A stretch of DNA of 64,000 nt from an uncultured bacterium (GCA_947243845.1 CAMXIF010000013.1:21109-85108), one strand, 5' to 3'; positions 37,628-46,183 are shown, counted from the first letter of the stretch. The notes: generated by a model not told the origin, from the sequence alone. Numbers and translations are program-made.

Positions 37628-38008
37628 TTAGAATGCTTTATCCCTGGATGCCTTCGCCTGCCCTAAGATATCATAGAGTTCCTTTATTTCTTCTTCCGAC
37701 AACGCCTGGTCTTCTACCATGGCGTTGACCATCATGCCAAGACTGCCACGATAGACTTTCTGTAAAAACCCGCGCGTCTCCTGCATGGAAACTTCTTCCC
37801 TGGACACCAGTGGATAAAATACCTTGGCCCGACTGCCATCCCTGTGGGTGACAGCTCCCTTTTTTTCCATCCGGGAAAGCATGGTGATAACAATATGCTT
37901 ATCCCAGCCTGTCTCCTGCTGCAGCATATTTTTCAATTCCGTAATCGTGCTCTCCCGCTCCCAGAGACAGTTCATAATCTTCCATTCTCCATCTGACAAG
38001 CTGACCAT
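37628..38008 (-). CDS. BlaI/MecI-type repressor
   Basis: 126 residues with a winged helix (LSDGEWKIMNCLW, IVITMLSRMEKKGAV) and a C-terminal dimer helix (QKVYRGSLGMMVNAMV). It is related to but clearly different from the other BlaI in this window. It is upstream of the second M56 gene, and its own operator/promoter is immediately upstream. ACGGAGG precedes the ATG. Confidence 0.92.
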   Translation of the reverse strand: MVSLSDGEWKIMNCLWERESTITELKNMLQQETGWDKHIVITMLSRMEKKGAVTHRDGSRAKVFYPLVSREEVSMQETRGFLQKVYRGSLGMMVNAMVEDQALSEEEIKELYDILGQAKASRDKAF

Positions 38009-38054
38009 CTGTTATTTTCCTCCGTTTTGATTGTGCCATCCCTTTGCTTCTTTG

Positions 38055-38103
38055 GTATACTCTTGTATACCCAATAATACTCTTTGGGTATACATGTGTC
38101 AAC
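38055..38103 (-). promoter_or_regulatory. second blaI promoter with its operators
   Basis: A near-consensus promoter: TTGACA (38097-38102), 17 bases, TATTAT (38074-38079) on the minus strand. A perfect dyad GTATAC-N4-GTATAC lies at 38055-38070, just downstream of the -10; a second, imperfect copy (GTATAC-N4-GTCAAC) covers the -35 at 38088-38103. Centres are 33 bp apart. Confidence 0.8.
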
Positions 38104-38162
38104 CCTCTATTTATTATGAGCCAAAGCCCGCCGCATGCACTCACTTAGTTCCTTGTTCCATA

Positions 38163-38193
38163 ACAAAAAGTGCCTGCCGCAACTGACAGACAC
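38163..38193 (-). terminator. terminator after the 149-residue membrane protein gene
   Basis: GTGTCTGTC pairs with GGCAGGCAC on the minus strand (with G-U pairs), followed by TTTTTG. Confidence 0.75.
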
Positions 38194-38244
38194 CTCTTTA
38201 AAACTATTTCTCATAAATTCTACTTAATATCCAATCCCTTTTAC

Positions 38245-38694
38245 TTAATACCCCTCACTATACTTCCGGTACAGCTCCTCCAGCTGTGCCTGATCCTCCG
38301 CCGACACACTGCCTTCCAGATAATCCCTTACTTCTTCCAATGTCTCCTCAGTCACACCGCCGCTCACAATTTCCATACAATCTGACAAAGTATCACTGTC
38401 CGCGTATTTCTCGATAATCTCTTCCGCTTTCTGTTTGTCGGTTTCCTCCATGTTGTCCACAATCTCTTTCGCCTTATCGGCCGCCTGCGGGTCGCCGCTG
38501 CTTTCCAGTGCTTTCTGTACGGCCTGTTCCATAACCTCTTGTGTCACTTTTTCTTTGACGACCGTTTTGACTTTATTAGTCAATGATCCACTGGCAATCC
38601 CGATAATCACTGCAATACAGGCTATTATCAGCAGGCTTAGGAAAACAATCGTGCCATAGCCCTTTTTCTTCCTGCGCTTTTTTCTCTTGCTCAT
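38245..38694 (-). CDS. small membrane protein, unknown function
   Basis: 149 residues. A lysine/arginine-rich N-terminus (KRKKRRKKK) and one membrane helix (about 15-35) are followed by a long acidic helical domain with EIVDNMEETDKQKAEEIIEKY and YLEGSVSAEDQAQLEELY. The N-in topology puts the helical part outside. It follows the methyltransferase gene by 90 bases and is the last gene before a clear terminator. I do not recognise the family. Its ribosome binding site is weak (AGG). Confidence 0.65.
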   Translation of the reverse strand: MSKRKKRRKKKGYGTIVFLSLLIIACIAVIIGIASGSLTNKVKTVVKEKVTQEVMEQAVQKALESSGDPQAADKAKEIVDNMEETDKQKAEEIIEKYADSDTLSDCMEIVSGGVTEETLEEVRDYLEGSVSAEDQAQLEELYRKYSEGY

Positions 38695-38784
38695 TTGACC
38701 TGTAAAACTCCTTCCTCTCGAGAATCCCCTGCCTGTGTTCTTTACTGCCTATATTTTTATTACTGCACCCTGAAATACAGAAAC

Positions 38785-39504
38785 CTATTTCTTATACATA
38801 TAACAATGAAAAACAAATTTATTATTCCAGTACCCTTCCATTGTGGACTCCTGGAATATAATCTCCATATTATGATCCGCCGCAAATTTTATAAATAATT
38901 CTCTGGAATAGAAAAGCTTCGGCAGATTCTTATATCGCTCATGATAATCCGGCACAATCTCTTCCCGGTATTTTATGAAGGCTTCCTTCTTCTGTATATC
39001 ATGAACATCCAGAATTCCAATACTATAGTCTGCCTTCTCATACATTTTTTCCAAAACTTTTAACGCATACTCTTCATCCGCAAAATAAGAAAACACACTA
39101 TTGGAAAAGCAACTGTCATATCTGGGCGCAGCAGGCATGGATACCGCTTCCCCGCACATAATATCTTCTGTCTTAAGCACCTGTCTGGCCGTATCAATCA
39201 ACCCCTCGGAATAATCTATGCCACCGGTCCGAATCTGATCACTTTCAAACAAAAACAGGTTTGCCCCTGCCCCACATCCAACTTCATACACACTCTTAAT
39301 TCCCTCCTGATGCCCCGGCGGGCACAGGTTCTGTTTCGTCTCCAAATACTGTCCGTATAACGCATCATACGTCAGTTCATCTACCACATCAAATCCATTA
39401 CTTCTCTTTAATTCCAAAAATACCTTCTGCCTATCTACCCCTCCCCCTAACTTTTCTAACTCACCGTGTCTTTGATTCCACAGATTCTTCCATTCGTTTG
39501 TCAT
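38785..39504 (-). CDS. class I SAM-dependent methyltransferase of the phosphonate cluster
   Basis: 239 residues from the ATG at 39504; GGAGGAAGG lies 10-14 bases upstream. Motif I is VYEVGCGAGANLFLF, with GGIDYSEGLI as the following acidic loop. N-terminal helices (MTNEWKNLWNQRHGELE) and a C-terminal extension give normal length for a small-molecule methyltransferase. It follows aepY by 48 bases in the phosphonate operon. Methylation of the aminoethylphosphonate nitrogen or of the carrier sugar is an inference from context. Confidence 0.8.
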   Translation of the reverse strand: MTNEWKNLWNQRHGELEKLGGGVDRQKVFLELKRSNGFDVVDELTYDALYGQYLETKQNLCPPGHQEGIKSVYEVGCGAGANLFLFESDQIRTGGIDYSEGLIDTARQVLKTEDIMCGEAVSMPAAPRYDSCFSNSVFSYFADEEYALKVLEKMYEKADYSIGILDVHDIQKKEAFIKYREEIVPDYHERYKNLPKLFYSRELFIKFAADHNMEIIFQESTMEGYWNNKFVFHCYMYKK

Positions 39505-39552
39505 ATCTTTTATACCTTCCTCCAATTCTTATATTGCATTGCTATATTGAAT

Positions 39553-40680
39553 TCAGTGATTATTCAGAAACTCCATAAATCCTTCTTTATTCTCTCGCGC
39601 GCTCTCCTTCGGTCTGCCCAAATCTGCCCGGGAGCCCAGTCCGACTGGTATCTCAAAAAGGACAGGCCCTTTCTCTTCCTGAATCCGTGCGCCGATCTGA
39701 TCTACTGCTCCCAGCGTTTCCAGCTTATCTACAGTCCTGTAACCGGCCGCTTTGGCGATCTGTGCAAAGGACGTCTGCTGGCAGCCCGTAGGCATAGCGC
39801 CGACCGACTCATGGGCCATATTGTTGATGACAATATGATAGAAATTCTCCGGTGCCTGTGAAGCTATAAAAGGCATGGCGCCCATATGCATCAGCGCTGC
39901 ACCGTCCCCGTCAATGCAGACCACCGTCTTATCCGGTCTCTTTGCTGCCACACCCAGGGCAATCATGGAGGCATGTCCCATACCGCCGACTGTCATAAAA
40001 AGGTTATCATGATTGCCATAAATCCTATCGCTCTGCTCATATAATTCCCGGGAGATCTTGCCGGTCGTAGATATAATCGCTGTCTCGCGGGGCAGTGTCT
40101 GCAGAATATGTCCCAGCACTTCTTCCCGTTCCATGGGATTGTCATTGGACCAATGAAAAGGCGCTTCCTTCTCAAAGGTACCCTTCTTCACAATAATGGC
40201 AAACTGATCTCCTCTTTCCAGAATCTGACCAGCTTCCTGTAAGATAGCCTCCATCTCTTCTGCCGTTGTATTCTGATCAATTACGCTGTAAGTGACGGCA
40301 AGTGTCTCAAACAATTCGCAGGTAATCTTCCCCTGAAATACATGCTGAGGCTCATCCTTGACACCAGGTTCTCCCCGCCATCCCACAATAAACAGCATGG
40401 GAACCCCATACACATCCCCGTTCGCCAGGGATGCCAGCGGATTGACGATATTGCCGATACCGGAATTTTGCATATACACACAGGCCGGTCTGCCGGATGC
40501 AAGATAGCTGCCTATGGCAACACCCACTGCTGCGCCCTCATTGGCCGTCACATAATGTCGTAAGTTCCCCTCATATGTCTGCAGACCGTCACAGAACTGT
40601 TTCAGGGTAGAATCCGGTACGCCTGCAATGGTATCGATTCCCATACTTTCCAACTGCGATAATACTTTAGATGCTTTCAT
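39553..40680 (-). CDS. aepY: phosphonopyruvate decarboxylase
   Basis: 375 residues of the thiamine diphosphate-dependent decarboxylase fold. The catalytic Glu is in TANEGAAVG (Glu48), and the cofactor motif is GDG (258-260, VCIDGDGAAL). IAGVPDSTLKQFCDG near the N-terminus is characteristic of AepY. It makes phosphonoacetaldehyde from phosphonopyruvate and drives the otherwise unfavourable mutase step. Its start overlaps the upstream nucleotidyltransferase gene by 14 bases. Confidence 0.95.
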   Translation of the reverse strand: MKASKVLSQLESMGIDTIAGVPDSTLKQFCDGLQTYEGNLRHYVTANEGAAVGVAIGSYLASGRPACVYMQNSGIGNIVNPLASLANGDVYGVPMLFIVGWRGEPGVKDEPQHVFQGKITCELFETLAVTYSVIDQNTTAEEMEAILQEAGQILERGDQFAIIVKKGTFEKEAPFHWSNDNPMEREEVLGHILQTLPRETAIISTTGKISRELYEQSDRIYGNHDNLFMTVGGMGHASMIALGVAAKRPDKTVVCIDGDGAALMHMGAMPFIASQAPENFYHIVINNMAHESVGAMPTGCQQTSFAQIAKAAGYRTVDKLETLGAVDQIGARIQEEKGPVLFEIPVGLGSRADLGRPKESARENKEGFMEFLNNH

Positions 40681-41362
40681 TGACTCTCTCCCATTCTTCC
40701 ACGGTATCTATCTCCACGATCTGCCCTTCCAGAACCTCTTCCACAGTAAGCCGCAGCCGGTCCAGGTTCCTGTCTACCACTTCGTCCCAGAACAGATTTC
40801 CGTTCTCTTCTCTCTCATAGGCCCTGACGATCTCTTCCTGCAGGATGCGGGCATCCGTCTGCCGAAAATAGGAAACTCCCACCATGTTATAAACATCGGT
40901 TCCGCCTTTCCCTACCCGGGAAATCCGACCGTCTTTCTGTTCAAACACCCAATCATCGGAAAACCCCTGCACCATTTTGCCATAATAACAAGAATTCCTT
41001 AAATCTTTCCGGAAAATGGACGCATCCGCCACATACAGATCAGATTCGCAGATAAAGCAATCTGCCTTGCCCAGAACCTCTTTCGCCGCATAAATAGAAG
41101 AAATATTGTTTTTCGTCTGATAATCCGGATTATACAAAATATGTACCTGCGGGTACTTTTCGCACAGCGGCTCGAACTGCTCCCCCAGATATCCTGTCAC
41201 AATATAGATTTCTTCTACCGGCCGTCCCAGCAGTCCCTCTATGACAGTCTCTATCATGGGTTTTCCATGAACCTTGATCAACGGTTTGGGCGTATGTTCG
41301 GTCAGGGGCCGCATACGGCTGCCTAGCCCTGCCGCCATCAGAATTGCAATCTCTCTCACCAA
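40667..41362 (-). CDS. LicC/PntC-like cytidylyltransferase
   Basis: 231 residues of the sugar-phosphate/choline-phosphate nucleotidyltransferase fold. The signature AAGLGSRMRPLTEHTPKPL (residues 10-28) binds the nucleotide; ICESDLYV and GVSYFRQTD are the metal and product motifs. LicC activates phosphocholine with CTP; PntC does the same for 2-aminoethylphosphonate. Position between the PEP mutase and decarboxylase genes makes CTP:AEP cytidylyltransferase the best guess. The start is non-ATG: TTG at 41362 or GTG at 41359, after AAGGAGAG. Confidence 0.88.
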   Translation of the reverse strand: MVREIAILMAAGLGSRMRPLTEHTPKPLIKVHGKPMIETVIEGLLGRPVEEIYIVTGYLGEQFEPLCEKYPQVHILYNPDYQTKNNISSIYAAKEVLGKADCFICESDLYVADASIFRKDLRNSCYYGKMVQGFSDDWVFEQKDGRISRVGKGGTDVYNMVGVSYFRQTDARILQEEIVRAYEREENGNLFWDEVVDRNLDRLRLTVEEVLEGQIVEIDTVEEWERVNESI

Positions 41363-41373
41363 TCTCTCTCCTT

Positions 41374-42669
41374 CTATATCTCGTCAATCAGACGTATGAT
41401 ATCCTTAAAAGGCATCAGCCTGGAATCCACTTCAAGCGCTCTATGATTCTTCAAAATCTCCATTGCAGTACCCTGCATTGCCGGAAATGCGCTGCGCGTC
41501 AGCTGATTGGCATAGATCACAATATTGACGCCTGCTGCTGCAAGTTCTTCCTCCGTAATGCTGTTAAAAGATGTAGGCACTACCACGATCGGTGTTATGG
41601 CATCTTCCTGCCGGAATTTATGACAAAACTCCAGAATCTCATCAGGTGATTTCCTGCGCGAATGTATCATGATCCCATCTGCTCCGGCCTCCACATAAGC
41701 GCGGGCACGATTCAGTGCATCTTCCATACCGCGTTCCAGGATCAGACTCTCAATCCTGGCAATAATCATAAACTCTTCCGTCCGCAGAGCCTTCTTGCCC
41801 GCTCTTATTTTTTCACAGAAATTTTCTATGCTGTCCTGCGTCTGTTCCACTTCCGTCCCAAACAGAGAATTCTTTTTAAGGCCGGTCTTATCCTCGATAA
41901 TCACCGCTGAGACACCCATACGCTCCAGCGTTCTCACATTATACACAAAATGCTCCACCAGACCGCCCGTATCTCCGTCCAGAATGATCGGCTTCGTGGT
42001 CACATCCATCACGTCATCGATCGTGCGGATTCTGGATGACATATCCACCAGTTCGATGTCCGGCTTACCCTTAGCCGTGGAATCACAGAGGGAAGATATC
42101 CACATGGCATCAAACTGATCCAGCTTGCCGTTACTCTCCACCACTGTCTTCTCGGCAATCAAGCCGGTCAGCCCGGAATGTACTTCCAACGTCTTAACGA
42201 TGGGCCGCATGGCAATCAGCTGTCGCAGCCTTTTCCTCCTGAACTCAGGCATTGCCAGTTTTTCCTTCATCTGATCGTCTATGCGTTTGACATTTTCATT
42301 GAAAGTATAGGGAATCTCCACAAGTTCCCCGCCATATTTATGAAGATTCGCAACCACGTTCTTGCGAATGATCGCCTCCGGGCCCTCCGACCAGTTATCT
42401 CCATGCACCACATAATCCGGCCGCAGTTCTTCAATCACATGATCGTACATGATATCCTGCTGCACCATCACCTCTTTGACAAGTCCCGTCTCTTTCACAA
42501 TCTCCATGCGCTTTTCCAGAGAGATTGTGGGGAACCGGTTGAAGCCCACCATAGCTGCATCGGACAGCACTCCTACATATACCTCGCCATACTCGTTCGC
42601 TCTCTTTAATATATTTAAGTGCCCCTCATGTATCACATCCGTGCAGAAACATGTATATACTTTCTTCAT
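41374..42669 (-). CDS. aepX: cytidylyltransferase-phosphoenolpyruvate mutase fusion
   Basis: 431 residues from the ATG at 42669 (AGGGAAGG seven bases upstream). Residues 1-135 are a HIGH-type nucleotidyltransferase with HEGH (14-17) and RMEIVKE, like TagD. Residues 150-430 are PEP mutase: DGDTGG (231-236) binds the metal, EDK (259-261) and KKNSLFG are the hallmark loop. The mutase turns PEP into phosphonopyruvate, the first step to almost all natural phosphonates. The fused TagD-like part means the operon has two predicted nucleotidyltransferases. Confidence 0.95.
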   Translation of the reverse strand: MKKVYTCFCTDVIHEGHLNILKRANEYGEVYVGVLSDAAMVGFNRFPTISLEKRMEIVKETGLVKEVMVQQDIMYDHVIEELRPDYVVHGDNWSEGPEAIIRKNVVANLHKYGGELVEIPYTFNENVKRIDDQMKEKLAMPEFRRKRLRQLIAMRPIVKTLEVHSGLTGLIAEKTVVESNGKLDQFDAMWISSLCDSTAKGKPDIELVDMSSRIRTIDDVMDVTTKPIILDGDTGGLVEHFVYNVRTLERMGVSAVIIEDKTGLKKNSLFGTEVEQTQDSIENFCEKIRAGKKALRTEEFMIIARIESLILERGMEDALNRARAYVEAGADGIMIHSRRKSPDEILEFCHKFRQEDAITPIVVVPTSFNSITEEELAAAGVNIVIYANQLTRSAFPAMQGTAMEILKNHRALEVDSRLMPFKDIIRLIDEI

Positions 42670-42711
42670 AGCAATACCTTCCCTTCTCCTATCGCCTGAC
42701 ATCCAATCCGT

Positions 42712-43839
42712 TTAGTCATGATAGATAACCGGCGTTGTAACACCGCATGCCTTTAATGCCTCTTGGAACACTACCCAGAAAGCCTCGATATCTTCCTGAT
42801 CAATAGCCCCCAGTGCACAGAGCCTGAACATTCCCATCTTCTCCACCTTACCAGGGTAGATGGTAAACCCTCTCTCGTAACAATAGTCATGTACTTTCTC
42901 AAAATCCCAATGGCTGTCATCCGGGTACAGAGCCGCCGCCACCAGCCCGGATTCCTGTCCTTCCGGTATATAAGTCCGAAAGCCCAATTCTGAAAGGCCG
43001 TCTTTGATTGCCCCAAAGATCCGACAATGCCTCGCCCACTTATTCTCCTCGCCTTCCGCAAAATACTCCTGCAGCGCCTGTCTGACTGAATAGATCACCT
43101 GTACAGGCGGTGTAAAATGCATCTCTCCATGTTCTTTCGCATAAGCATACTGCATATACAGATTACAATAATATGAACGCCTCGGATAATCAGCGGATGC
43201 CTCTATCATGGACTTCCTGCCGATGATATAGGACAAACCCGTCATTGCCATAATACCTTTCTGGGCTGAAGCCATACAGAAATCCAACTCGTCCGCTTCC
43301 ATATCAATCGGTCTCATAGCATAAGTGGAAGTAGTGTCTACCACAAACATGCCGTGATAGCGATGTACCAACGCTCCAATCTCCCGGATTGGATTCAGCA
43401 ATCCCGTACCCGTCTCATGATGCGTGGTATAGACCAGCGCAATATCCGGATTCTCCTGCAATGTCTTCTCTATCACCGCAAGATCCGGCTGTCTGTTCAA
43501 TGGCAGTTTCAGATTAATATAAGGCAGGCCATAATATTCACAGATCTCCGCTCCCCGGCTGCTGTACGCACCATTGTTGATAATCAGAATCTTCTTCCCC
43601 TCAGGAAGCAGGGAATTCAGGCAGATATCCATATTGATCGTGCCGGAACCACAGAACAAAACGGCCGCAAACTCTGCCGGATCTGCATGCACAATCTTCA
43701 AAAGTCCCTCTTCAATCTCCCGCATAATGGAGACAAACTCCTTCTCCCGCGGACAGATATCAGGAACCACCTGTGCCATCTTCACCGTGTCGGTCGTTGT
43801 CGCCGGCCCCGGATTTAACAATACATTTCTCTTTACCAT
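42712..43839 (-). CDS. phnW: 2-aminoethylphosphonate transaminase
   Basis: 375 residues of class V PLP aminotransferase. The PLP lysine is Lys194 in SAQKGI; HHETGTGLLNPI and VVDTTSTYAMRP are typical. AEP:pyruvate transaminases interconvert phosphonoacetaldehyde and 2-aminoethylphosphonate. In this operon, with PEP mutase and decarboxylase, it should run in the biosynthetic direction (the AepZ role). The gene is 13 bases after the YidC-like fusion and 43 before aepX. AGGGGG precedes the ATG. Confidence 0.93.
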   Translation of the reverse strand: MVKRNVLLNPGPATTTDTVKMAQVVPDICPREKEFVSIMREIEEGLLKIVHADPAEFAAVLFCGSGTINMDICLNSLLPEGKKILIINNGAYSSRGAEICEYYGLPYINLKLPLNRQPDLAVIEKTLQENPDIALVYTTHHETGTGLLNPIREIGALVHRYHGMFVVDTTSTYAMRPIDMEADELDFCMASAQKGIMAMTGLSYIIGRKSMIEASADYPRRSYYCNLYMQYAYAKEHGEMHFTPPVQVIYSVRQALQEYFAEGEENKWARHCRIFGAIKDGLSELGFRTYIPEGQESGLVAAALYPDDSHWDFEKVHDYCYERGFTIYPGKVEKMGMFRLCALGAIDQEDIEAFWVVFQEALKACGVTTPVIYHD

Positions 43840-43851
43840 CTGTTTATCCCC

Positions 43852-45726
43852 CTATTTCCCGGAACGTTCCACTAATTTATCAATCATATATTTAGCGCCT
43901 ACTTTGCCGCTCTCACCGTTATTGTAAATATACGCTTCTTTCAATTTATACAGAGAATCCTTGGAAAACTGCTCGTCATACAACAGCTTATCCACTGAAT
44001 TCTTAATCTCATCCTCCACATTCTCCGGCTTGATGGAAATACCTATACGACTGCGCAGTTCAATATCGATCGGCACTGTTGTCAGCTCCTGATAATCCGG
44101 ATTCAATATCTTCATGGGCGTATCAATAAACAACACCGGTTTCAGAGTGGAAAAAGAATATTCAAAGGCGATACTCGACCAGTCTGTGACCAGCAGATCC
44201 GCCGTATAAACAGTCTTATTGGAAGAGAAATCCTTCTGGAACATGACATCATATTCTTTATATTTCTCCGCAAGAGTATCTATCCTTCCCTCATAATGCC
44301 GGACATACTGAGGATGTGGACGGACGATAATATGATAAGGTGTCTTTACCAGCTGATCCAGCATTGCCTCTATACAGGAATCCAGAATATTATCTTTCTG
44401 CCAGGAGGGCGCAATCAGCACTGTCTTATCTTCCTGCTCCCTGACACTGTCCTCTTTAATCATCTCCTCATAGGATTTGGTCATATTATCTATGACACTG
44501 GAACCCCACTCCACCAGCTTCTTCGCCGGCAGTCCATACTTCTCTTCCCGCTCGGCAATCTCACTCTTATTCTTGGGTCCCGATGTAAAGATCGTATCAT
44601 AATGATCTAACGCATCTTTACGAAAGGCCAGGTTGGCGCTGTTGACATCATGGGGCACATAAATATACTCGATATCCTTCTGGATATACGACCGCTTCAA
44701 TTGGAAATTTTCCAGATCCGGCGTAGTCATGACCATGATATCCGTCTCCATCTTCATCATCAGCACGATCATCCGGTGTTCACCGATATAATATGGTTTA
44801 AACTGGCCGCTCTCCATCCCGAACACTTCGTCCTCCGGGTCGCTGGTGATGTAATGAATGACAATGTTTGTCCTTCTGATAATCTCTTCTATAATATTCT
44901 TATAGTATTTATAAAAACCGTTCTTTTCCGAAAAAAAGACAATCTTTTTATCAGGTGTCTTTACGAACTTCCTATAATCCGCCTTCTCCTTGTCCCGATA
45001 AGGACTTTTCCTGTCTTCCTTCTGTTTGGAAGTCATAAAGGCTTTGGCCTGTCTGAGTTCTTCCTTGCTCTTTTCCAGCGCCTCATAATCAATATAGTCT
45101 TTGGGATTAATCCAGATATTCAGAAGCACCAGCTGAACAATCGATAAAATATTGCTGCAGCTCCAATAAAATCCAACGCCGATAGAGACAAAGAAGCCCA
45201 AATACAAAGACAGCGCCACAGAAAAAATCATGGTGCCGTACTTGTTCAGGGCGCCCTGCTCGGATTGCAGCACATTTATCTTATTCTGCACATAACACAT
45301 GAAAAAGGCGGATAACGCTGCAAGAAGAGGAATCAATAAGGTGACTCCCCCTGTCTTGACAGGAATATCCGTCAGGCTTGTCCCCCGCTTGACAGCCTCC
45401 ACTACACCCATCAGCAGTGCCAATTGAACAAATAGTGGAATCAAATCCGCAAAGGGGCTGTATTTTTCTCTCTTAAATAGCTTGTACTGTTCCTCAGAAA
45501 TGGCTTCCTGATTACCCATATAGGTTGCACTGATGTGATTCATCTCCGGCTGCATCCGCACCGTCTTAATGGAATTTTTCTGCACCCAGACCGACAAGGG
45601 GAGTAAGATCACCTTAGTCAGAAATGTGAATATCAGAATTGCCATCCAATAGTTATGGCAGAATCCATAACATAAATTAATCAACCATACCAAAACGCCT
45701 ACCACTGCATCTATTGCTGTACCCAT
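43852..45726 (-). CDS. YidC/Oxa1 insertase domain fused to CDP-glycerol glycerophosphotransferase domain
   Basis: 624 residues in one uninterrupted frame. Residues 1-210 match the conserved five-helix core of YidC/Oxa1: a first helix with FLTKVILLPLSV, a cytoplasmic hairpin ending YSPFADLIPLFVQ, and two later helix pairs. The groove arginine of classical YidC is lysine here (Lys38). A charged linker (210-260) leads to a TagB/TagF-type domain (260-620) with FTSGPKNK, RPHP (469-472) and TDWSSIAFEYS (from 514). The second domain moves phosphopolyol or similar groups from CDP-linked donors. In this operon it could pass aminoethylphosphonate to a surface polymer, by inference. Confidence 0.88.
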   Translation of the reverse strand: MGTAIDAVVGVLVWLINLCYGFCHNYWMAILIFTFLTKVILLPLSVWVQKNSIKTVRMQPEMNHISATYMGNQEAISEEQYKLFKREKYSPFADLIPLFVQLALLMGVVEAVKRGTSLTDIPVKTGGVTLLIPLLAALSAFFMCYVQNKINVLQSEQGALNKYGTMIFSVALSLYLGFFVSIGVGFYWSCSNILSIVQLVLLNIWINPKDYIDYEALEKSKEELRQAKAFMTSKQKEDRKSPYRDKEKADYRKFVKTPDKKIVFFSEKNGFYKYYKNIIEEIIRRTNIVIHYITSDPEDEVFGMESGQFKPYYIGEHRMIVLMMKMETDIMVMTTPDLENFQLKRSYIQKDIEYIYVPHDVNSANLAFRKDALDHYDTIFTSGPKNKSEIAEREEKYGLPAKKLVEWGSSVIDNMTKSYEEMIKEDSVREQEDKTVLIAPSWQKDNILDSCIEAMLDQLVKTPYHIIVRPHPQYVRHYEGRIDTLAEKYKEYDVMFQKDFSSNKTVYTADLLVTDWSSIAFEYSFSTLKPVLFIDTPMKILNPDYQELTTVPIDIELRSRIGISIKPENVEDEIKNSVDKLLYDEQFSKDSLYKLKEAYIYNNGESGKVGAKYMIDKLVERSGK

Positions 45727-45735
45727 AACCGCCTC

Positions 45736-45993
45736 TTATTCATCCACGTCCTTAAATTCAATCGCACTTTTCTCTGTCTCGCCGTCTTTTTTATTCTTCT
45801 TAAAAAAGGCAAAAATCTTATGTCTGAAGATCGTGAGCACCGCACCCAGAGCAATCAGGACACCCGCAACAGCCTGAATGATATAAGTGACTGCGGACGG
45901 ATCAATATAAGCATGCACCGGCAAGGTAAAAAGATACCAGCCGCACATAAAGAAATATGAAAATTTCGCTATCTTTGATAATAATTTTTGCAT
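45736..45993 (-). CDS. small two-helix membrane protein, first gene of the phosphonate operon
   Basis: 85 residues from the ATG at 45993 (AAGGAGG ten bases upstream; an upstream start would use rare CCRGG codons in the leader hairpin). A signal-like helix ends at AYIDPS, then a second helix (VTYIIQAVAGVLIALGAVLTIF) and a basic/acidic tail. The motif AYIDPS resembles small proteins of polysaccharide-modification loci that share AYIDPG. It is ten bases before the fusion gene. Function unknown; a subunit of the transferase is possible. Confidence 0.7.
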   Translation of the reverse strand: MQKLLSKIAKFSYFFMCGWYLFTLPVHAYIDPSAVTYIIQAVAGVLIALGAVLTIFRHKIFAFFKKNKKDGETEKSAIEFKDVDE

Positions 45994-46018
45994 GACAGTT
46001 TGTCCTCCTTTACTATAA

Positions 46019-46039
46019 GCCCCGCCGCAACAGCGGGGC
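46019..46039. other. GC-rich leader hairpin of the phosphonate operon
   Basis: GCCCCGC and GCGGGGC form a 7-bp stem with a seven-base loop. It would lie within the first 10-30 bases of the transcript from the promoter at 46056-46084. There is no T run on the minus strand, so an RNA stabiliser or regulator is more likely than a terminator. Confidence 0.65.
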
Positions 46040-46055
46040 CAAAACAACTTTTATT

Positions 46056-46084
46056 ATTATACTCTGTTTCTTGATAATATGCAA
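46056..46084 (-). promoter_or_regulatory. promoter of the phosphonate operon
   Basis: TTGCAT (46079-46084), 17 bases, consensus TATAAT (46056-46061) on the minus strand, about 55 bases before the first gene. Confidence 0.8.
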
Positions 46085-46100
46085 TCACTCCGCTATTTTG

Positions 46101-46130
46101 ACGCCATCGGTGCCATCCGGCACCATGGCG
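46101..46130. other. stem-loop after proS
   Basis: GCGCCATGGTGCC and GGCACC-g-ATGGCGT pair almost perfectly around a four-base loop, 54 bases past the proS stop. No T run follows on the minus strand, so it may protect the 3' end or be a weak terminator. Confidence 0.55.
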
Positions 46131-46183
46131 CTTCATGATTCCATACCCGATCACCTGACTATCGCCAGATACCGGATTTATAC

